A stretch of DNA of 64,000 bases. Origin: Limnephilus marmoratus (taxonomy: Eukaryota; Arthropoda; Insecta; Trichoptera; Limnephilidae). The notes beneath the pieces are model-generated. The model worked only from the letters and a program-made list of their open reading frames with translations. It was not told the origin of the DNA and searched no databases. The position numbers and the translations under genes are program-made. Shown here in pieces: positions 1 through 12,111 of this stretch. The stretch is from assembly GCA_917880885.1 (NCBI GenBank), contig OU862934.1:35138734-35202733 (forward strand), in the 5' to 3' direction. Within the stretch, counting starts at the first letter, position 1; each line of letters starts with the position of its first letter.

Positions 1-1
1 A

Positions 2-378
2 AAACCATGCATTATCATCAAGGAAGTTGAAGCTTGCTACAAAGAAGAAGAACTTCTAACAGATTTGATAAATCAAAATGAAGACATAAAATACGCCATG
101 ACCACAGAAATTGATAATGAGCCCATTATTATTAAAAAAAAACTCAAAAACAAAAAATCTGACAAATTATCAAATTTCATTATCCAAACAACACCAAAAC
201 TAAGAAAAATAATAATATCGAAGGAAAGGATCAACATTGGATACACAAAAGCACACGTAGAAGACTGTGACCCACTCATGCATTGTTACCATTGTCTTGG
301 ATATGGACATACATCACTGAGATGCCTTGAAAACATGAAGAGTCCCAGATGCCCCCACTGTGCAGGAGAGCACAAAAT
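2..378 (+). pseudogene. LINE ORF1 (gag-like, zinc knuckles), 5' segment
   Basis: The frame is open from base 2, so the ORF enters from outside the window. It is lysine-rich and ends in a zinc knuckle CYHCLGYGHTSLRC (C-x2-C-x4-H-x4-C, bases about 284-325). A second knuckle begins CPHCAGEHK before the frame is cut by a hAT insertion at 379. Such nucleic-acid-binding knuckles are typical of ORF1 proteins that coat LINE RNA. The N-terminal part is not visible. The second knuckle is completed by the segment after the insertion. Confidence 0.8.
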
Positions 379-1476
379 CAGTGGCGGTTCCCCATAAGGG
401 GACCATGGGGACTGTCCCCACCAGTTATTCCAGAAACATACCAAGAAAAAATTGATAATTCTTTGTTTTCACAAAAAATAATGAATACGTTCTCAACATA
501 AAAGTGTCATTGCGCTTAGAAATATAATCTAAAAAATTAATTTGGATAAATTTTAGGCTCGAAATTTGAAATATTTCCGCGAACAAACGTGCGACCGCTC
601 TCCTTTCTTAGCATACAACTAAACTAATACTAACGCGAAACGTGACCGGCCGGCCACTTCGGCGGACTCGACTCGACGCATAGGTACTAGATGCTAGCGC
701 CCGCTTGACTGTGCGCACTGACTACTGCGCAGTTAGGGGACAACACGGCGATCTATTCCTTCTAAAATGAAGTTTTTGCGCGCGCTGAATATTTTTGTAT
801 GTGATTTTAGGGATCCGCGCATGCGCACTTGAACCATCTATACCATAATCGCGGGGACCGGTTCAAGAATCCCCCTGTGAAGATTGTGAATATTATGCAC
901 GGGCCGGAATTCACATTAGGCGTTTTATAATCGTATCTGACGTTTAGTAAATAGTAATATTGTTATCGATTGATCGGATTATTTCTATAGCGCCGTTCTC
1001 GTGGTAAATACACATCAAAGGTAATTTAAAAGAAAGTGCCGATGATTATCTTGTGTATTTTTATTAAACTTAATATTTATGTATGTAGGTACCTAGTTGG
1101 TGTTCCTGGTTAGGTGCGTGACTTATCCTCTGATCTATTTTACTTTATATACTTTTGTTATACTTTTGGTAAGAAATAAAAAATCTATAAAAAGAATTAA
1201 TGAAGTCGACTTTCAACTGAAAATTATATTCTAAGTAAAGATACTTTTTGGTGGTGATACGGTGTACTCAAGCTGGGTATAAGATTTATAACTAATTTTA
1301 ATCTTATATATTTTAAACATTTATCGGAAAGTTTGACAAAACACGAAAATTCATGGGAGCACGTGACAAACGCAATAACTCACTTTTTTGGTAAAACACA
1401 ACAATAAAAAAACATGAAAATGTCTACACAAAAAATGACCGTCCCCACCACAAAAAATGTGCTCGAGCCGCCACTG
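379..1476. mobile_element. Non-autonomous hAT element (CAGTGGCGG ends)
   Basis: The insert starts CAGTGGCGG and ends CCGCCACTG. It is flanked by the exact 8-bp duplication CACAAAAT (371-378 and 1477-1484), the hallmark of the hAT superfamily. Subterminal sequence is also partly inverted (GGGGACTGTCCCCACCA against TGGTGGGGACGGTC). No transposase can be read; the 1.1 kb interior has a GC-rich block near 640-840. Removing it rejoins the gag zinc knuckle in frame. The same terminal repeat occurs on the 4.5 kb element at 33093-37569. Confidence 0.9.
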
Positions 1477-1632
1477 CACAAAATACAAGACTGCCCCAAA
1501 AAACAAGAGCCTGCCAAATGCCACAACTGCACTAACAGAAAGGGTTACCAAAATGAACATCCAGGTAACAGTTACTTATGTGAATTCCGCAAGAAAATGT
1601 TAAAAAATGCGCAAATGCGAATTGATTACTAG
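1477..1632 (+). pseudogene. LINE ORF1, 3' segment
   Basis: Reads on in the same frame from the upstream gag segment once the hAT is removed. The residues IQDC complete the second knuckle (C-x2-C-x3-H-x4-C), and further Cys/His residues follow (AKCHNC). The ORF stops at TAG 1630-1632. ORF2 begins in the next roughly 60 bases and is itself cut by the piggyBac-like insertion at 1714. Whether this ORF1 was intact upstream cannot be judged. Confidence 0.8.
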
Positions 1633-1932
1633 TAAGTTTGCATTTTGCATATTTTTTTTTTATTCCCATAAATATGAATAATTTTTCACTAAAGAATTAG
1701 ATGAATCTCTTAACCCTCGATCCGTTGCGTGGGGTCTTTAAAAAACCAGGGGTCCTAGCACACTGAAATCGTTATCTTTACAATATCGAATCGGCATGGC
1801 ATAACAACCGACGATTTTGTACCGAACCGATATTGATAGCAATGTAAGGTAATCAAAAAGAAATTGTTATACGCTGGCAACACTTGAGGTACTTTCTATG
1901 TAGCTGTCACAATGTCTATGGTATCGGAGTTA

Positions 1933-2808
1933 TAGACCGGGAGCCGGTAAACAAACCTTACGAGTACACGGATGAAACTACTTTGTAGTGATAATGGACA
2001 CTTAGAAAGCCTTAAAAAAACTGGTGTGCCACTAGTAAAATTCTTTAATGGGATGGTTTAGAATCTAGACTACAGTTATTCGTTGGTTTCATTCGTGTAC
2101 TCGATGACGTAAAATTTACTAATTTCTATCCGAATTTAACACCAGCTGTGCCAGGCTGCCGGTTGGCAGACCTGCTAATTTTCTCATCTAATAATCGACC
2201 TTTATCATATGAAACCATTCCCGTTCGTGTACCCGATGACGTAATTTTTTCGAAAAAAAAACGAGTGTGGTTTAGACCACACGACTGAAGTAAAATTTCA
2301 CTAACTTATGTGGGGTACCCATTGTATGTAATGTTATATAGGATGGAACCATTACAGTTTAGTTGACCCCGAGGTTACAGTGTTCTTTGCAACGCGTGCC
2401 GGGTTCCCGTTGTATGTTATATAATACAGGCGCTTGCATTATAATGTAGTTTCCCGGGACTTGCGATGGAAACATTACAGTTTAGTTGACCGCGAGGTTA
2501 CAGGGGCCTTGCAACGCATGCCGGGTACCCATCCCCATCCCGAAAAAAAGGCCCCACCGTTCGCCTCACCCGATCACCGTTCGCATAAAATGTATATAAT
2601 ATCCTTTTTCGTAACGCATTCACCAGCTTACCCCCCATGTCGAGCGTGCGTAAAGAAGTTTTACTTCAAAAATCGCTCACTATTTCCATGACTGCGTGGA
2701 ACCTGCCAAGAGGTGCACCGGCAGGCTTACTAAATGTCCATTATCACTACAAAGTTGTTTTATCTGTGTACTCGATGACGTGGTTTGTGTAGTCAGGCTC
2801 CCGGTCTA
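1933..2808. mobile_element. TA-flanked inverted-repeat element inside the piggyBac-like element
   Basis: Left end TAGACCGGGAGCC and right end GGCTCCCGGTCTA are inverted, and the similarity extends imperfectly for about 85 bases through TTTGTAGTGATAATGGACA. TA lies directly outside each end (1931-1932, 2809-2810), which suits Tc1/mariner-type insertion. No transposase is visible. Inside are two tandem copies (about 2340-2410 and 2465-2530) of a sequence containing TTGCAACGC.TGCCGGG, which resembles a Helitron 3' terminus. Confidence 0.7.
2340..2535 (+). repeat. Two tandem Helitron-end-like segments
   Basis: Two copies share TTACAGTTTAGTTGACC, then GAGGTTACAG, then TTGCAACGCRTGCCGGG. The last part matches the 3' hairpin region of the Helitron end at 19334-19364, but the terminal CTAG is missing here, so these are truncated. 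Confidence 0.45.
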
Positions 2809-4934
2809 TAATAACTGTCAAAATCATCGTAATCCATTAATGTAATAATATGACAACTAACTAATAATCTTCTCTTTTGAACATTTAAAGATCCATTTAC
2901 ATCGAGATTTTGCTGAGATACCATAATAATATTAAATACACACACTTTAATATATGTTGGAAGTCCGCATGTATTTTTTGACAATAAAAAATGAGTTAAT
3001 TGGACAATGAGATCATTAGCCATAAAACGAGATATATTCGTAAGTACGAAACTGTCAAAGAAAACGTCTGAATTCCGATTTAATTCAATCCTGCAATCTT
3101 CGATAATCTGCCTCCGTTCATTAATAAACCAGTAATTATGCAGAAAGAATGTCATTATTAATAAAGTTGTGCAGATATATCGCCAGTTAAACAAAGCACA
3201 TTAAGATTTACAATCTCGTATCGATAACGAACCGATTGCCCTAGCACGCTTGTACCGTCGATAGGCAGACCGACGTCGAAGGGACATAAATAAGGAATCG
3301 ACATACGATCTCACATGATGGCAACACTGGGGATTTGTGAATGAATTTTCGTTTCTTAATTTGAAATGTGCTACGTAAAAATGAAAAATACCAATAAATT
3401 GACAATTTCGAATTGAAATACGAACTCTAATAAATATTGGCGTTTCGCGTGTAGATACTGTTTGAGACTAAACGACATTTTAACAAATTTCGTTTCTCTA
3501 AACTGAAAGCAATTAATTGCCTTTTAAATTAATTAACTGAGTCTATGGGTCTCATATATGATTTCTTTGAATTCTTAGAGTTTTTTAGTTCACCTCTACT
3601 CATTAATTAGTCAGTTATTTTGCGTAACAAACGACATTATTTTAAAAAATCTGTACATTGACAGCTTGTCTGTCACTCCGGAAGCCACGGTAAAAACGGC
3701 GTCTTTTGTCAACCGACTGTCGGAATCGTATGTTCACTGTGCTCGCAAATATCGCTAACTGACCATAGACAATGGATTTATTACATTTCGTATTTTATTT
3801 ATTTTATTTATAATTTCTCACCATACATGTGTTCTTATTTTTTTTTTTTTTTACAAAAATATTAACCTCACTAGGCTAGCAGCCTGTATTGAGGTTAAAT
3901 TCATAAATTTGAGTGGTGCATTTACACACAAATCACTAAAATACAAAAAAATCACTAAAATACAAAACACTACATCCAAAACACTAAAATATTATATGCG
4001 GAAAGTAAGAAATAACAATATTATATTGGTGACCAGATGGGTAATTTGTAACAATATAGACCATAAAACAAATCCTTAATAAATTACTATACCCACAAAG
4101 AAACAAAGGTAGTTCAAAACAACTAGGGTGACACTCCGATTTTTACAAATGGGACTAATATTGGGGTTAATATTGGGGTTTTATCAATCGACTGTGCTAC
4201 GGTCGCAGCCAAGAATGCATACGATTTGGCGGGGTTTTGTCAATCGTCGGTCGGAATATCCCTTATCGATTGTTGAGCGTGCTAGCACATATTGATACAT
4301 GACCATAAATGACGGATTATAACAATATCGTATTGATATAGGATTATATCGATCGACCATGCTAGGACCCCAGGTTTTACATAAATGCTAATTATGTACA
4401 TTTTAAATGTTCCTACTGATTTCTTACTTTAGGTAGCTTCCTAAAAGGGACTATACTTGATGCTAGCGCCGAAAAAATTCAGTCTGCGCATGTGCGATCT
4501 GAGATACAGACTTGTGTTTCGGTGTGAGGCTCAAAAAAATCAACAAAGTACCATGAAATATCATGTTTACATGTTTTTTCATTGTATTTTGTTGATTTTT
4601 TTGTTGTAATAATAATTAGTCTGTATCAACCTCAAATAGTTATAAGTTTGATAGAAATTGGTTAGATTTTTTTTTAAAGTTTTCTATTAAAAAAATATGA
4701 TTCAAAATTACAAAAAAAGGTTCCTTTTTTGAAGCTTTTGCATTGAAAATAAATATCTAATTTTTAATATTTATTTTTATTTCAAAGCAGTAATTATCAC
4801 CTGACTATACTCAGTTAAAATTACACATAAAATGTACGCTATAACAACAATTTAATCATGTTTATTTTTGGGGTCCTAAGCGACCCCGCGCGACACATCG
4901 CGTTCCAAAAAATGCGCGATGGGCGGAGGGTTAA

Positions 4935-5575
4935 TATTGCGGAACATATTTGTCACACTTTAAATGATTGTAATAACATTGTAGATAAATTACCAAATTC
5001 ATTCTCAATATTACATCTAAATATCAGATCAATGAAACGAAATTTTAATGAATTCTTACTTTCAATTAATTTACTAAATCATAAACCGGACGTTATAGTG
5101 TTAACTGAAGCGTTCACCAACTATTACAATAAATTTTTAATTATAGTTATTTTATGACACACTTTCCTATTAATCGAAATAGTGGTATTGTTGTATTTGT
5201 TAAATCCTGTTATTCAAACATCACAGTGGAAGAAGTACCTATGCAGCGAGTTAATTGCTTAGATATTGTTGTAACTGTAAATAAAGTATGTTTTAACATT
5301 ATCGCTATTTACCGAACGCACGGATCAAATGAATATATATTCATGGATGAATTAAGAAGCATTATTTTAACAAAAAAAAAATAAACAGAACATAACACTG
5401 ATTGGTGATTTTAACTTGGATGTTTCTAACGAAAATAATAACAAAATAAAAACTGAATTTATCAATCTTATGACAGAAATGAATTTTAAATTATGTATAA
5501 AAAATTATGTATTGTCCATCATGTATTGATCACATTTGATGCAACACTAAAAATACTGACAAATTACTTACGATA
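4935..5575 (+). pseudogene. LINE ORF2, endonuclease domain
   Basis: Reads as an exonuclease-endonuclease-phosphatase domain: SILHLNIRSMKRN (near 5007-5045) with the N-I-R-S motif, then KPDVIVLTEA with the catalytic-type Glu, a middle part SGIVVFVK and IIAIYR (5154-5384 in the next frame), and the late motif IGDFNLD near 5403-5423. This enzyme nicks the target DNA in target-primed reverse transcription. At least two frameshifts (near 5150 and 5385) and stops break it. Confidence 0.8.
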
Positions 5576-6082
5576 ATATTAAAAAAAAATATTACTGATC
5601 ATCACACTTGCATCTCTATACAACAACTTAATATTAATAAACACAAAATTTCAGAAAGCAATAATTTAACAAAAAAGTCACTCAACCATGATAAATTAAA
5701 TACAAAAATAAGTGCGGAAACGTGGAAACCCGTATTAGAGTCTACATGTGCTGAAACATGCGCAAATATTTTTAATAATATTCTTTACAATTATATTACA
5801 GCATCGACTGATATTAAAACTATACACATTAAAGCAAAATTCAAAAAAATAAAACCATGGATTTCACATGGCTTAGTCATGTCTATTAGAAAAAAAGAAT
5901 TATATCGCCTGATAAAGAAATTTCCCTTAGATAAAAAAATATTTACATTCTACAAAAAATATAGGAACAAATTAACCTCTTTAATAAAAATAACTAAAGA
6001 AAACTATTACAAAAATGAAATTGACCTGGCTAAACAAAATGTAAAACACGTTTGGAAAACAATAAATGAAATAAATAGTAGA
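5576..6082 (+). pseudogene. LINE ORF2, linker between endonuclease and RT
   Basis: Lysine- and asparagine-rich linker with the pattern seen before RT domains in LINEs, for example KYRNKLTSLIKITKENYYKN (about 5958-6017) followed by VWKTINEIN. The frame is cut at about 6083 by a hAT remnant and resumes at 8211 with QPTKCVNAFNKYF. It has no catalytic motif of its own. Confidence 0.7.
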
Positions 6083-6462
6083 GGCCTTTTGGTGCGGCCC
6101 GCGGGCACTTTTGGTGCGGCCTGCTGAAAGAACCACGAAAAATTACAAAGAACGGGAAAAAAATTTTCACGGTCTTTCAGATGCATTTTTAAGACGTTAT
6201 TACAAAATCGTTACTAGCAAGTAGTTTAGTTACAAATAAAAACCTGATAAAACCTCCCATTTTACTTTTATTTTAAATTGTTATTGTGAAACGATAGTGA
6301 AATTCCATCGGAACGTTTAATTTTCTTGCATGGGACAGTCCCGATATTTCAGGATTGATGGCAACTCTATTCGGAGGCGAATCTTAGGCAGTCTGTCATA
6401 AACATTATTTTCTAGTCGTTGTTGAAGAAGTAAAGTTGATAGTAAATCAATAAAATCCTATT

Positions 6463-6831
6463 AATGGCAACTACGAAGAAAAGAAAAGTTGAAGCTGAGT
6501 GAAACGTGAAATCATTTGAAACTAAATTAAGGCTGTGGTAAGAGCAACTCGAAATGAATAAATAACACGACGCATTTTCCAACACCGCAAGGACAAAAGG
6601 CTTCTTCATCGTTTGAATAGGTACGCTGGTGAGTGCGCGAAATTAAGTGAGGAATTTAATGAACGATTTAAGGGCGCAAAAAGAGAGCAAATGGATTTGA
6701 ACATATTTGCTACTCTGTTCAACGTCGAACCATCGAATGTGTCTGATAATCTGCAGCACGAAATTATTCAATTACAAAGCGATGATGAACTAAAAGCTAG
6801 ATATAAAGTCAGGAATTACTGGTTATGTTAA
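6463..6831 (+). pseudogene. hAT transposase remnant (start and C-terminal dimerisation region)
   Basis: The first 13 codons (MATTKKRKVEAE then stop) look like the lysine-rich start of GTF2IRD2/ZBED-like hAT transposases. After a gap, 6613-6831 encodes a 72-residue piece with EEFNERF, NIFATLFNVE and LQHEIIQLQSDDELKARY. This matches the hAT C-terminal dimerisation region pattern (NPF.V..... LQ.ELI.LQ.D..LK..Y). The zinc finger and the catalytic D, D, E region are deleted. Inferred by motif reading only. Confidence 0.6.
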
Positions 6832-7094
6832 GTCAAGCACGTCCCTTAATATTTTATATGTAATACAAACATTAATGCCATAACAATTGCAACACTTTAT
6901 TTTAATTAGTTAAATGTATGTTAATTAACTGTAATTTATTTTAATTATTTAAATGAATATAAAATTCTATTGCGGACAATAAGTTTGCTACAAAATGTAG
7001 AAAAACCGTTCACATAATCAGAGTATAATTTAATTTAAGCTGGTTGACTAGTGGACTCCTATGCAGATCATTCTAAAGGTGCAACCAATCTTGT

Positions 7095-8110
7095 GTTCAC
7101 AATTCAAATTCCTGTTGCGGATTCATTTGCTAACACTAACGCATTTCAAGGGTAAAACCGTTTTGGTGTTCTAGGTGCATTATAAATTAATGCTGGGGAC
7201 TCACTATCCAATTCGCTCTAATGAAAAAACTAGTTTTGTGTTCAAAATGCAATGAAAAAATTCCATGTGTGGTTTCGTCTGCTTACGCTTTTCGTAGAAA
7301 CCCGTTCTCGTTTTTGAAGTGCATTTATAAAATTCTAGTTGCTTTTGTGCTGCCAGCATTAGAGAAAAGCCATTTTCATGTACTCATTAAAATAGTTTTA
7401 AGTCTCCGCGAACAGATTCACCCAGTTCTGTGTTGAGAATGCAACGAAAACATTCCTGGTTGGGTTTCATTTTTTGACGCATTCCTCGTGTTAGAAGTGC
7501 ATTTATAAAATTCTAGTTGCGTTCTGTTCTGTGTTAAGAATGCAACGAAAAAATTCCAGTTGAGGTTTTACCTCGCTAACGCGTTTCGTAAGAAACCATT
7601 CTCGTTTGTGAAGTGCAGTTATAAATTTGTAGTTGCATATGTGCGACCAGTATTGGAGGAAAGCAATTTCACGTTCTGAATATAGTTTTAATTCCCCGCG
7701 TACAGATACAACCTGTAATTAAAACCAGTTCTGTGTTAAGAATGCAACGAAAACGCACAAGGTGTGATTTCATTTGCGGATGCATTTCTTATGTTGGAAG
7801 TGCATTTATAAAATTCTAGTTTCGTAGTTTATGCTGCCAGAATTAGAGGAAAGCCATTTTCACGTTCTGAGTGTAGTTTTAATTCCCCGCATGCAAATTT
7901 AATCTAAATTGAAACTAGCTCCGTGTTCAAAATGCAACGAAAAATTTCAGTTGTGGTTTCATCTGCTGATGCATTTTGACGGAAACCATTCTCGTGTTCA
8001 AAGTGCAGTAACAAAACTCTGGTTGCAGACCAACCATTTGCATGTTCTGAGTATAGCTATAATTAAAGAGTGTTGGCAGAACTATTTTATTAAAACCAGT
8101 TCTTTGATTC
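7095..8110 (+). repeat. Tandem repeat of about 190-200 bp inside the hAT remnant
   Basis: The word AATGCAACGAAAA or a near form recurs at 7246, 7438, 7539, 7741 and 7931, giving spacings of 192, 101, 202 and 190, so one unit is half length. A more diverged copy begins near 7095. Shared segments include GAAGTGCATTTATAAAATTC and GTATAGTTTTAATTCCCCGC. Short open frames through it are by-products of the repeat. Confidence 0.8.
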
Positions 8111-8210
8111 GAATGTGGCTACCCCTCCCCCCCCCCCCCCCCCGAGACGGAAATCGGAAAAGTATGAACATCCAAATGGCCCGCGACGCTAAAAAGGTTC
8201 CCCACCCCTG

Positions 8211-9964
8211 CCATAAGGCAACCAACAAAATGTGTTAATGCCTTTAATAAATATTTTGCTAACGTCGGACAAAATTTAGCTACACGGATCGATGAAAATT
8301 ATAAAGTAGATAATTTCGAGAAGGATTGTCTTAAACAAAATAACCTGTCAGCTTTCCAGCCAGTAACAACAAATGACATAAAAAATATTATTAATGAATT
8401 AAAAGGTAGATCTGCACCAGGATTTGATGGAGTTACAGTAGAAATATTGAAAAAATACAACAATTTTTTAAGCATTCCAATTGCACACATTATAAATATT
8501 AGTTTAAATAGTGGAATATTTCCTTCCATTTATAAAAAATCTATCGAAACACACGTTTTCAAATCAGGCAGCCCTGAAGAAATATCAAATTATCGACCCA
8601 TATCTCTTGTCTCAAACATTGCAAAAATTTTTGAAAAGATTGTAAAAAAGCAACTCATGTACTACATTGATAATAAAAAAATTCTTAGTCGTAGCCAATT
8701 TGGATTTAGAGAGAAACTAAGTACTCATGAAGCTATTGCTGAACTTACCTCAACTATATACAACGCATTAGATAAAAAAAAACAAATGCCTTGGCATTTT
8801 CATTGATTTACGCAAGGCTTTTGACAGTATCTCCCACACAAAACTAATTAATAAATTAAATGATATCGGTATAATTGGTAAGGTTAGGTATTGGCTGAAA
8901 AGTTATCTAACTCAAAGAAATCAAAAAGTAAAATTAAATAACTCACTAAGTGTAGATGAAACTTTAGAATTTGGAATTCCCCAGGGGATGTCATTGGACC
9001 AATTTTATTTATAATATACGTAAACCAAATGTTTAAATTATCACTTAATGGTAAACTTATATCCTTTGCTGACGACACTGCAATAATTATCGAAAAAAAG
9101 ACGTGGAACGATATTACCAATGCAGCCAATCAAGACATGAAGGTTTTAAAAAATTGGTTCGATAACAATTTACTATCACTCAACACAGAAAAAACTTATT
9201 ACATTCCATTCTCTCTACAAGAAGATGTGCCAAATAATTTAATTAACATAACAATTCATTCCAAAAATTGTGCAAATGACGGTACATGTAATACGGACTG
9301 CGCTAAGCTGAATCATAAATCTAATGTAAAATATCTTGGAATCTTAATAGATAAAAATGTTAAATGGAAAGATCATATCAATCTCACTGTGGAAAGAATA
9401 AGAAAACTTATCTATGTTTTCTATAACATACGAAATATTTGAAACAAGAAAACTATCAAAATTGTCTATTTTGCATTAATTCAGTCTTTATTACAGTACG
9501 TCATTATTGGATAGGAAGGGGCCTTTAAGGCTTCCTTACAGCCCATAATTATAATTCAAAGAATAATTATAAAAACCATTCTTAGGAAACCATACGACTT
9601 CCCTACTATACAGATATTTCGGGAATTTAATGTACCATCTATTATAGAATTGTATAAGAGAAACGCCTTATGCCAAATTTATAAAGAATATTTTATTCAA
9701 TAAATTCACCCCTCAGATAGCATAAGCAATAGATTTAAAACTAATGGCTTAATAGCCATCCCTATGCTTAGAACGACCACGGCTCAGAACCACTATTTGA
9801 ATTTAGGTGTAAGATTGTACAATATATTATTATCCAATAACAAAATTAATATAACAAATACACTGAATTATGAATTATTCAAAAAACAAGTTAAGTCCCT
9901 TCAATTGGATAATGACATATGGATAGGGATAATGACCCTTAATGTTTACCCTTTATGGAATTAA
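8211..9964 (+). pseudogene. LINE ORF2, reverse transcriptase and C-terminal region
   Basis: Contains the ordered RT motifs: GRSAPGFDGV (about 8405-8435), NYRPISLVSN (about 8587-8620), SRSQFGFREKLSTHEA, IDLRKAFDS (about 8807-8830), GIPQG (about 8974-8988) and the catalytic box SFADDTA (about 9062-9082). Then come LGILID..VKWKDHI and a C-terminal tail ending at 9964. Single-base frameshifts occur near 8800 and 8990 and stops near 9440, 9700 and 9760. The same family is represented by minus-strand copies at 33217-35100 and 47277-48440. Confidence 0.85.
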
Positions 9965-10283
9965 TTAATTTACCCTTACTTAAACAGCAATACTTAATAT
10001 TAAAAAAAAATTGTATTGATATTGTCCTTATATAACTATTTTTGTCTAAATTGTGTACCTACCTAAGATATTTATTTCATTAGTTTTTTGAAAATTGTTT
10101 ACATAATGAACATTATTATTATTTTGTTGCATGTAAAATACTCCTTCCATAAACACGAGCTCCTAGAGCTCAACTTATGGAGTAGTAGAATAAAACATGA
10201 ATTATTTTGTAATCTTGCATATATTATCATTGTAATGTATAAACAAAAATCTTGAAATAAATAAATAAATAAAATAAAAAAAA

Positions 10284-10398
10284 TTCATATATCTGGTGAA
10301 ACGCATAAATTAGACAATTATAGACCAATCTCACTTGTTTCAAACCTATCAAAATTTTTAGAAAAATGCATCAAAAATAGAATCGTAGAACACTGTTA
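10284..10398 (+). pseudogene. Short RT fragment of a second LINE
   Basis: Just after the tail of the long LINE, a frame reads LDNYRPISLVSNLSKFLEK, the same RT fingers motif seen at about 8587. The long LINE therefore seems to have inserted into, or next to, another LINE copy whose other half lies outside the window. Confidence 0.65.
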
Positions 10399-11223
10399 AA
10401 AAGTGAAGACTACTGCCATCTAGCGGCATATTTTTGTAGCTTATTGTTAGTTGATATTGCATTTTACAGATTAGCGACGTAAGACTAAACTAAAATGAAA
10501 TGTTAGACGGTAAAGTAGATTTCTGTTTTTATATTGTATAATGTATAATGGTGACACAAGAGTGTTTTTGTTTAATGTTGATAGTATTGGAAAATATTAT
10601 TATAAATAGTCTGCGTTTCTAGTTTAAAGCTCTCTTAATTCGTGGATCTCCTGTAAACAGCTAGCATTGTCTAGCAAGTGGTCAAAGTGACCAAATTTAG
10701 TATTTTGTCGGGTCGGGACAAATTGTAACAATGTGCATGTGAATAAAACCAAAGGAATTCCTCCTTGAATCCAGATGTTTTTACTTGACGTCCTTCGGCT
10801 GATTACCAATTTATAAGGGGGTTTTTCACCATCCTCCCAATAGCTTATCCATACACATAATGAATATTTTGGATTAATTCTACAGGATTTATTTATTTAA
10901 AAAGTCTGAGTTTACTATTCGGTACTTGAACCTATGAACAATGGCTACATACATATGTTCTATTATCATTGTTTTATAATGTACTGTACATTTTTTTTAT
11001 GTCATGCTAGTTATTATTATTGTCCTGTGCTATAATAGCACTGTTACTGTACATTTTGTATCAAATTATATTATACTTGTCATTGCTTTGCATTGTACAT
11101 TTTTGTATCATTAAGCACTAGGTACAGGAATAATTTGACTAAATACTAGATTATTTTTAACTGTAGAGCGCACTGGTAGTGAAATAACACAAAATTGCGA
11201 TATACAAATATCATATATGTATA
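10399..11223. other. Unassigned AT-rich stretch
   Basis: No terminal repeats, recognisable protein motif or RNA gene are visible. It could be older repeat or unique sequence. Confidence 0.4.
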
Positions 11224-12111
11224 CAAGGTGTCCGGAAACTCGTAGTACAAGCGGGAAACTGGAGACTCCACATCACATTTGGAGTCGATTTTGTGGTATA
11301 ATTTTTTTTGATTTGAGCTTTCGTTTTCGAGTAAATCGAGTCAGAAGTTGATTTATTTTTTGGTCAAATTCTTGTAAATTATTACTGACGATCATAGTAC
11401 CTAACTAATAAACACTATTTAAAAGAAAAACAAACAAAGAAATCCGGATTTAAAGCATTATTTTGAAATTGCCCATCATTTAATTCAGTTTAAAAATAAA
11501 ATATTTGGTCGTTCCACGGTTAAACAGCTGATCGTACATATTCGCAGTTTGTTGGTAGCCGCGCGGGAAGAGACGAGGGAGGGGAAAGGTAGTCCGGTCA
11601 AGTTCGAAAAATAATAATAAAACATATTGCAGTCTCGAAAAATAATAATAAAACATATTGCAAGTGTAATCCGATTTGAGATTACAGATAGTAGTAACAT
11701 CAACCTGAATATCGCTAATTTAGTTGCAAAAAAGCAACACCAACGTTCACATTAATTCATGTAAACGTTAGTGGTTCTGTTGTACGTTAATTATTAAAAA
11801 AAGGTTTTTTCTTAATTTGTACTTCAAAGTTTGTAGTACTTACTTACTAACAAAAATATTAGAGTTCACAGGCGGTAGGAGTGAAACCTTCAGAAAACTA
11901 AAGTAGACAAGAGTGGGGAGGCTAAGAAGCACCGCACAAAGAGGAGACCGATAATACTATCTCACTCTCTCACAGGCTAAATCTTATTGATGTATGTGTT
12001 TGTCTCTTTTTAGTTTCGCTATTTTTCGTTTCATCGAGTTTCAAATCAGAAACATATTGCAAGTGTCATCCGATTTGAAATTACAGCTTAGTAGTAACAT
12101 CAACCTGAATA

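Larger units (their letters stand above)
1714..4930. mobile_element. piggyBac-like element (TTAA target sites), degenerate
   Basis: Ends are CCCTCGATCCG on the left and, in reverse complement, CCCTCCGCCC on the right, with a GGGGTC motif 15-45 bases inside each. TTAA flanks both ends (1710-1713, 4931-4934), as piggyBac requires. Joining the flanks restores the start of LINE ORF2. No transposase is recognisable. The inside holds several diverged inverted copies of a GGGGTCCTAGCAC / CAATATCG motif (about 1745-1860, 3225-3320, 3655-3790, 4190-4375) and a nested TA-flanked element. An open stretch on the minus strand at 2793-3194 has no recognisable domain. Confidence 0.7.
6083..8210. mobile_element. 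Degenerate hAT of the CAGGGGTGGGG type
   Basis: The right end (8196-8210), read in reverse complement, is CAGGGGTGGGGAACC, a widespread hAT terminus. It is followed by AAAAAGGTTCC-type subterminal sequence, a C15 run at 8129-8143, and CCATAAGG, which may be one target duplication. The left end is not a matching terminus and seems eroded. The inside holds N- and C-terminal scraps of a transposase (6463-6501 and 6613-6831) and a tandem array at 7095-8110. It sits in LINE ORF2. Confidence 0.65.
1..10281 (+). mobile_element. Near full-length non-LTR retrotransposon (Jockey/CR1-like LINE), broken by nested insertions
   Basis: Segments 1-378, 1477-1713, 4931-6082 and 8211-10281 read as one LINE in plus orientation: gag-like ORF1, apurinic-type endonuclease, reverse transcriptase, C-terminal region, 3' UTR with a stem-loop near 10145-10190 (CCATAA/TTATGG arms), and an (AAATA)n-type tail at 10255-10281. 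Three DNA transposons interrupt it (379-1476, 1714-4930, about 6083-8210). Joining the segments across the first two inserts restores reading order. The 5' end lies outside the window. The element is dead: stops and frameshifts occur in both ORFs. The clade is inferred from RT and C-terminal motifs; Jockey, Kiri/Daphne or CR1-like groups cannot be separated by eye. Confidence 0.85.

Noticed and set aside
2793..3194. 133-codon minus-strand frame as a piggyBac transposase
   Set aside because: No DDD transposase motif or Cys-rich C-terminus could be seen; it crosses the end of the TA-flanked element.
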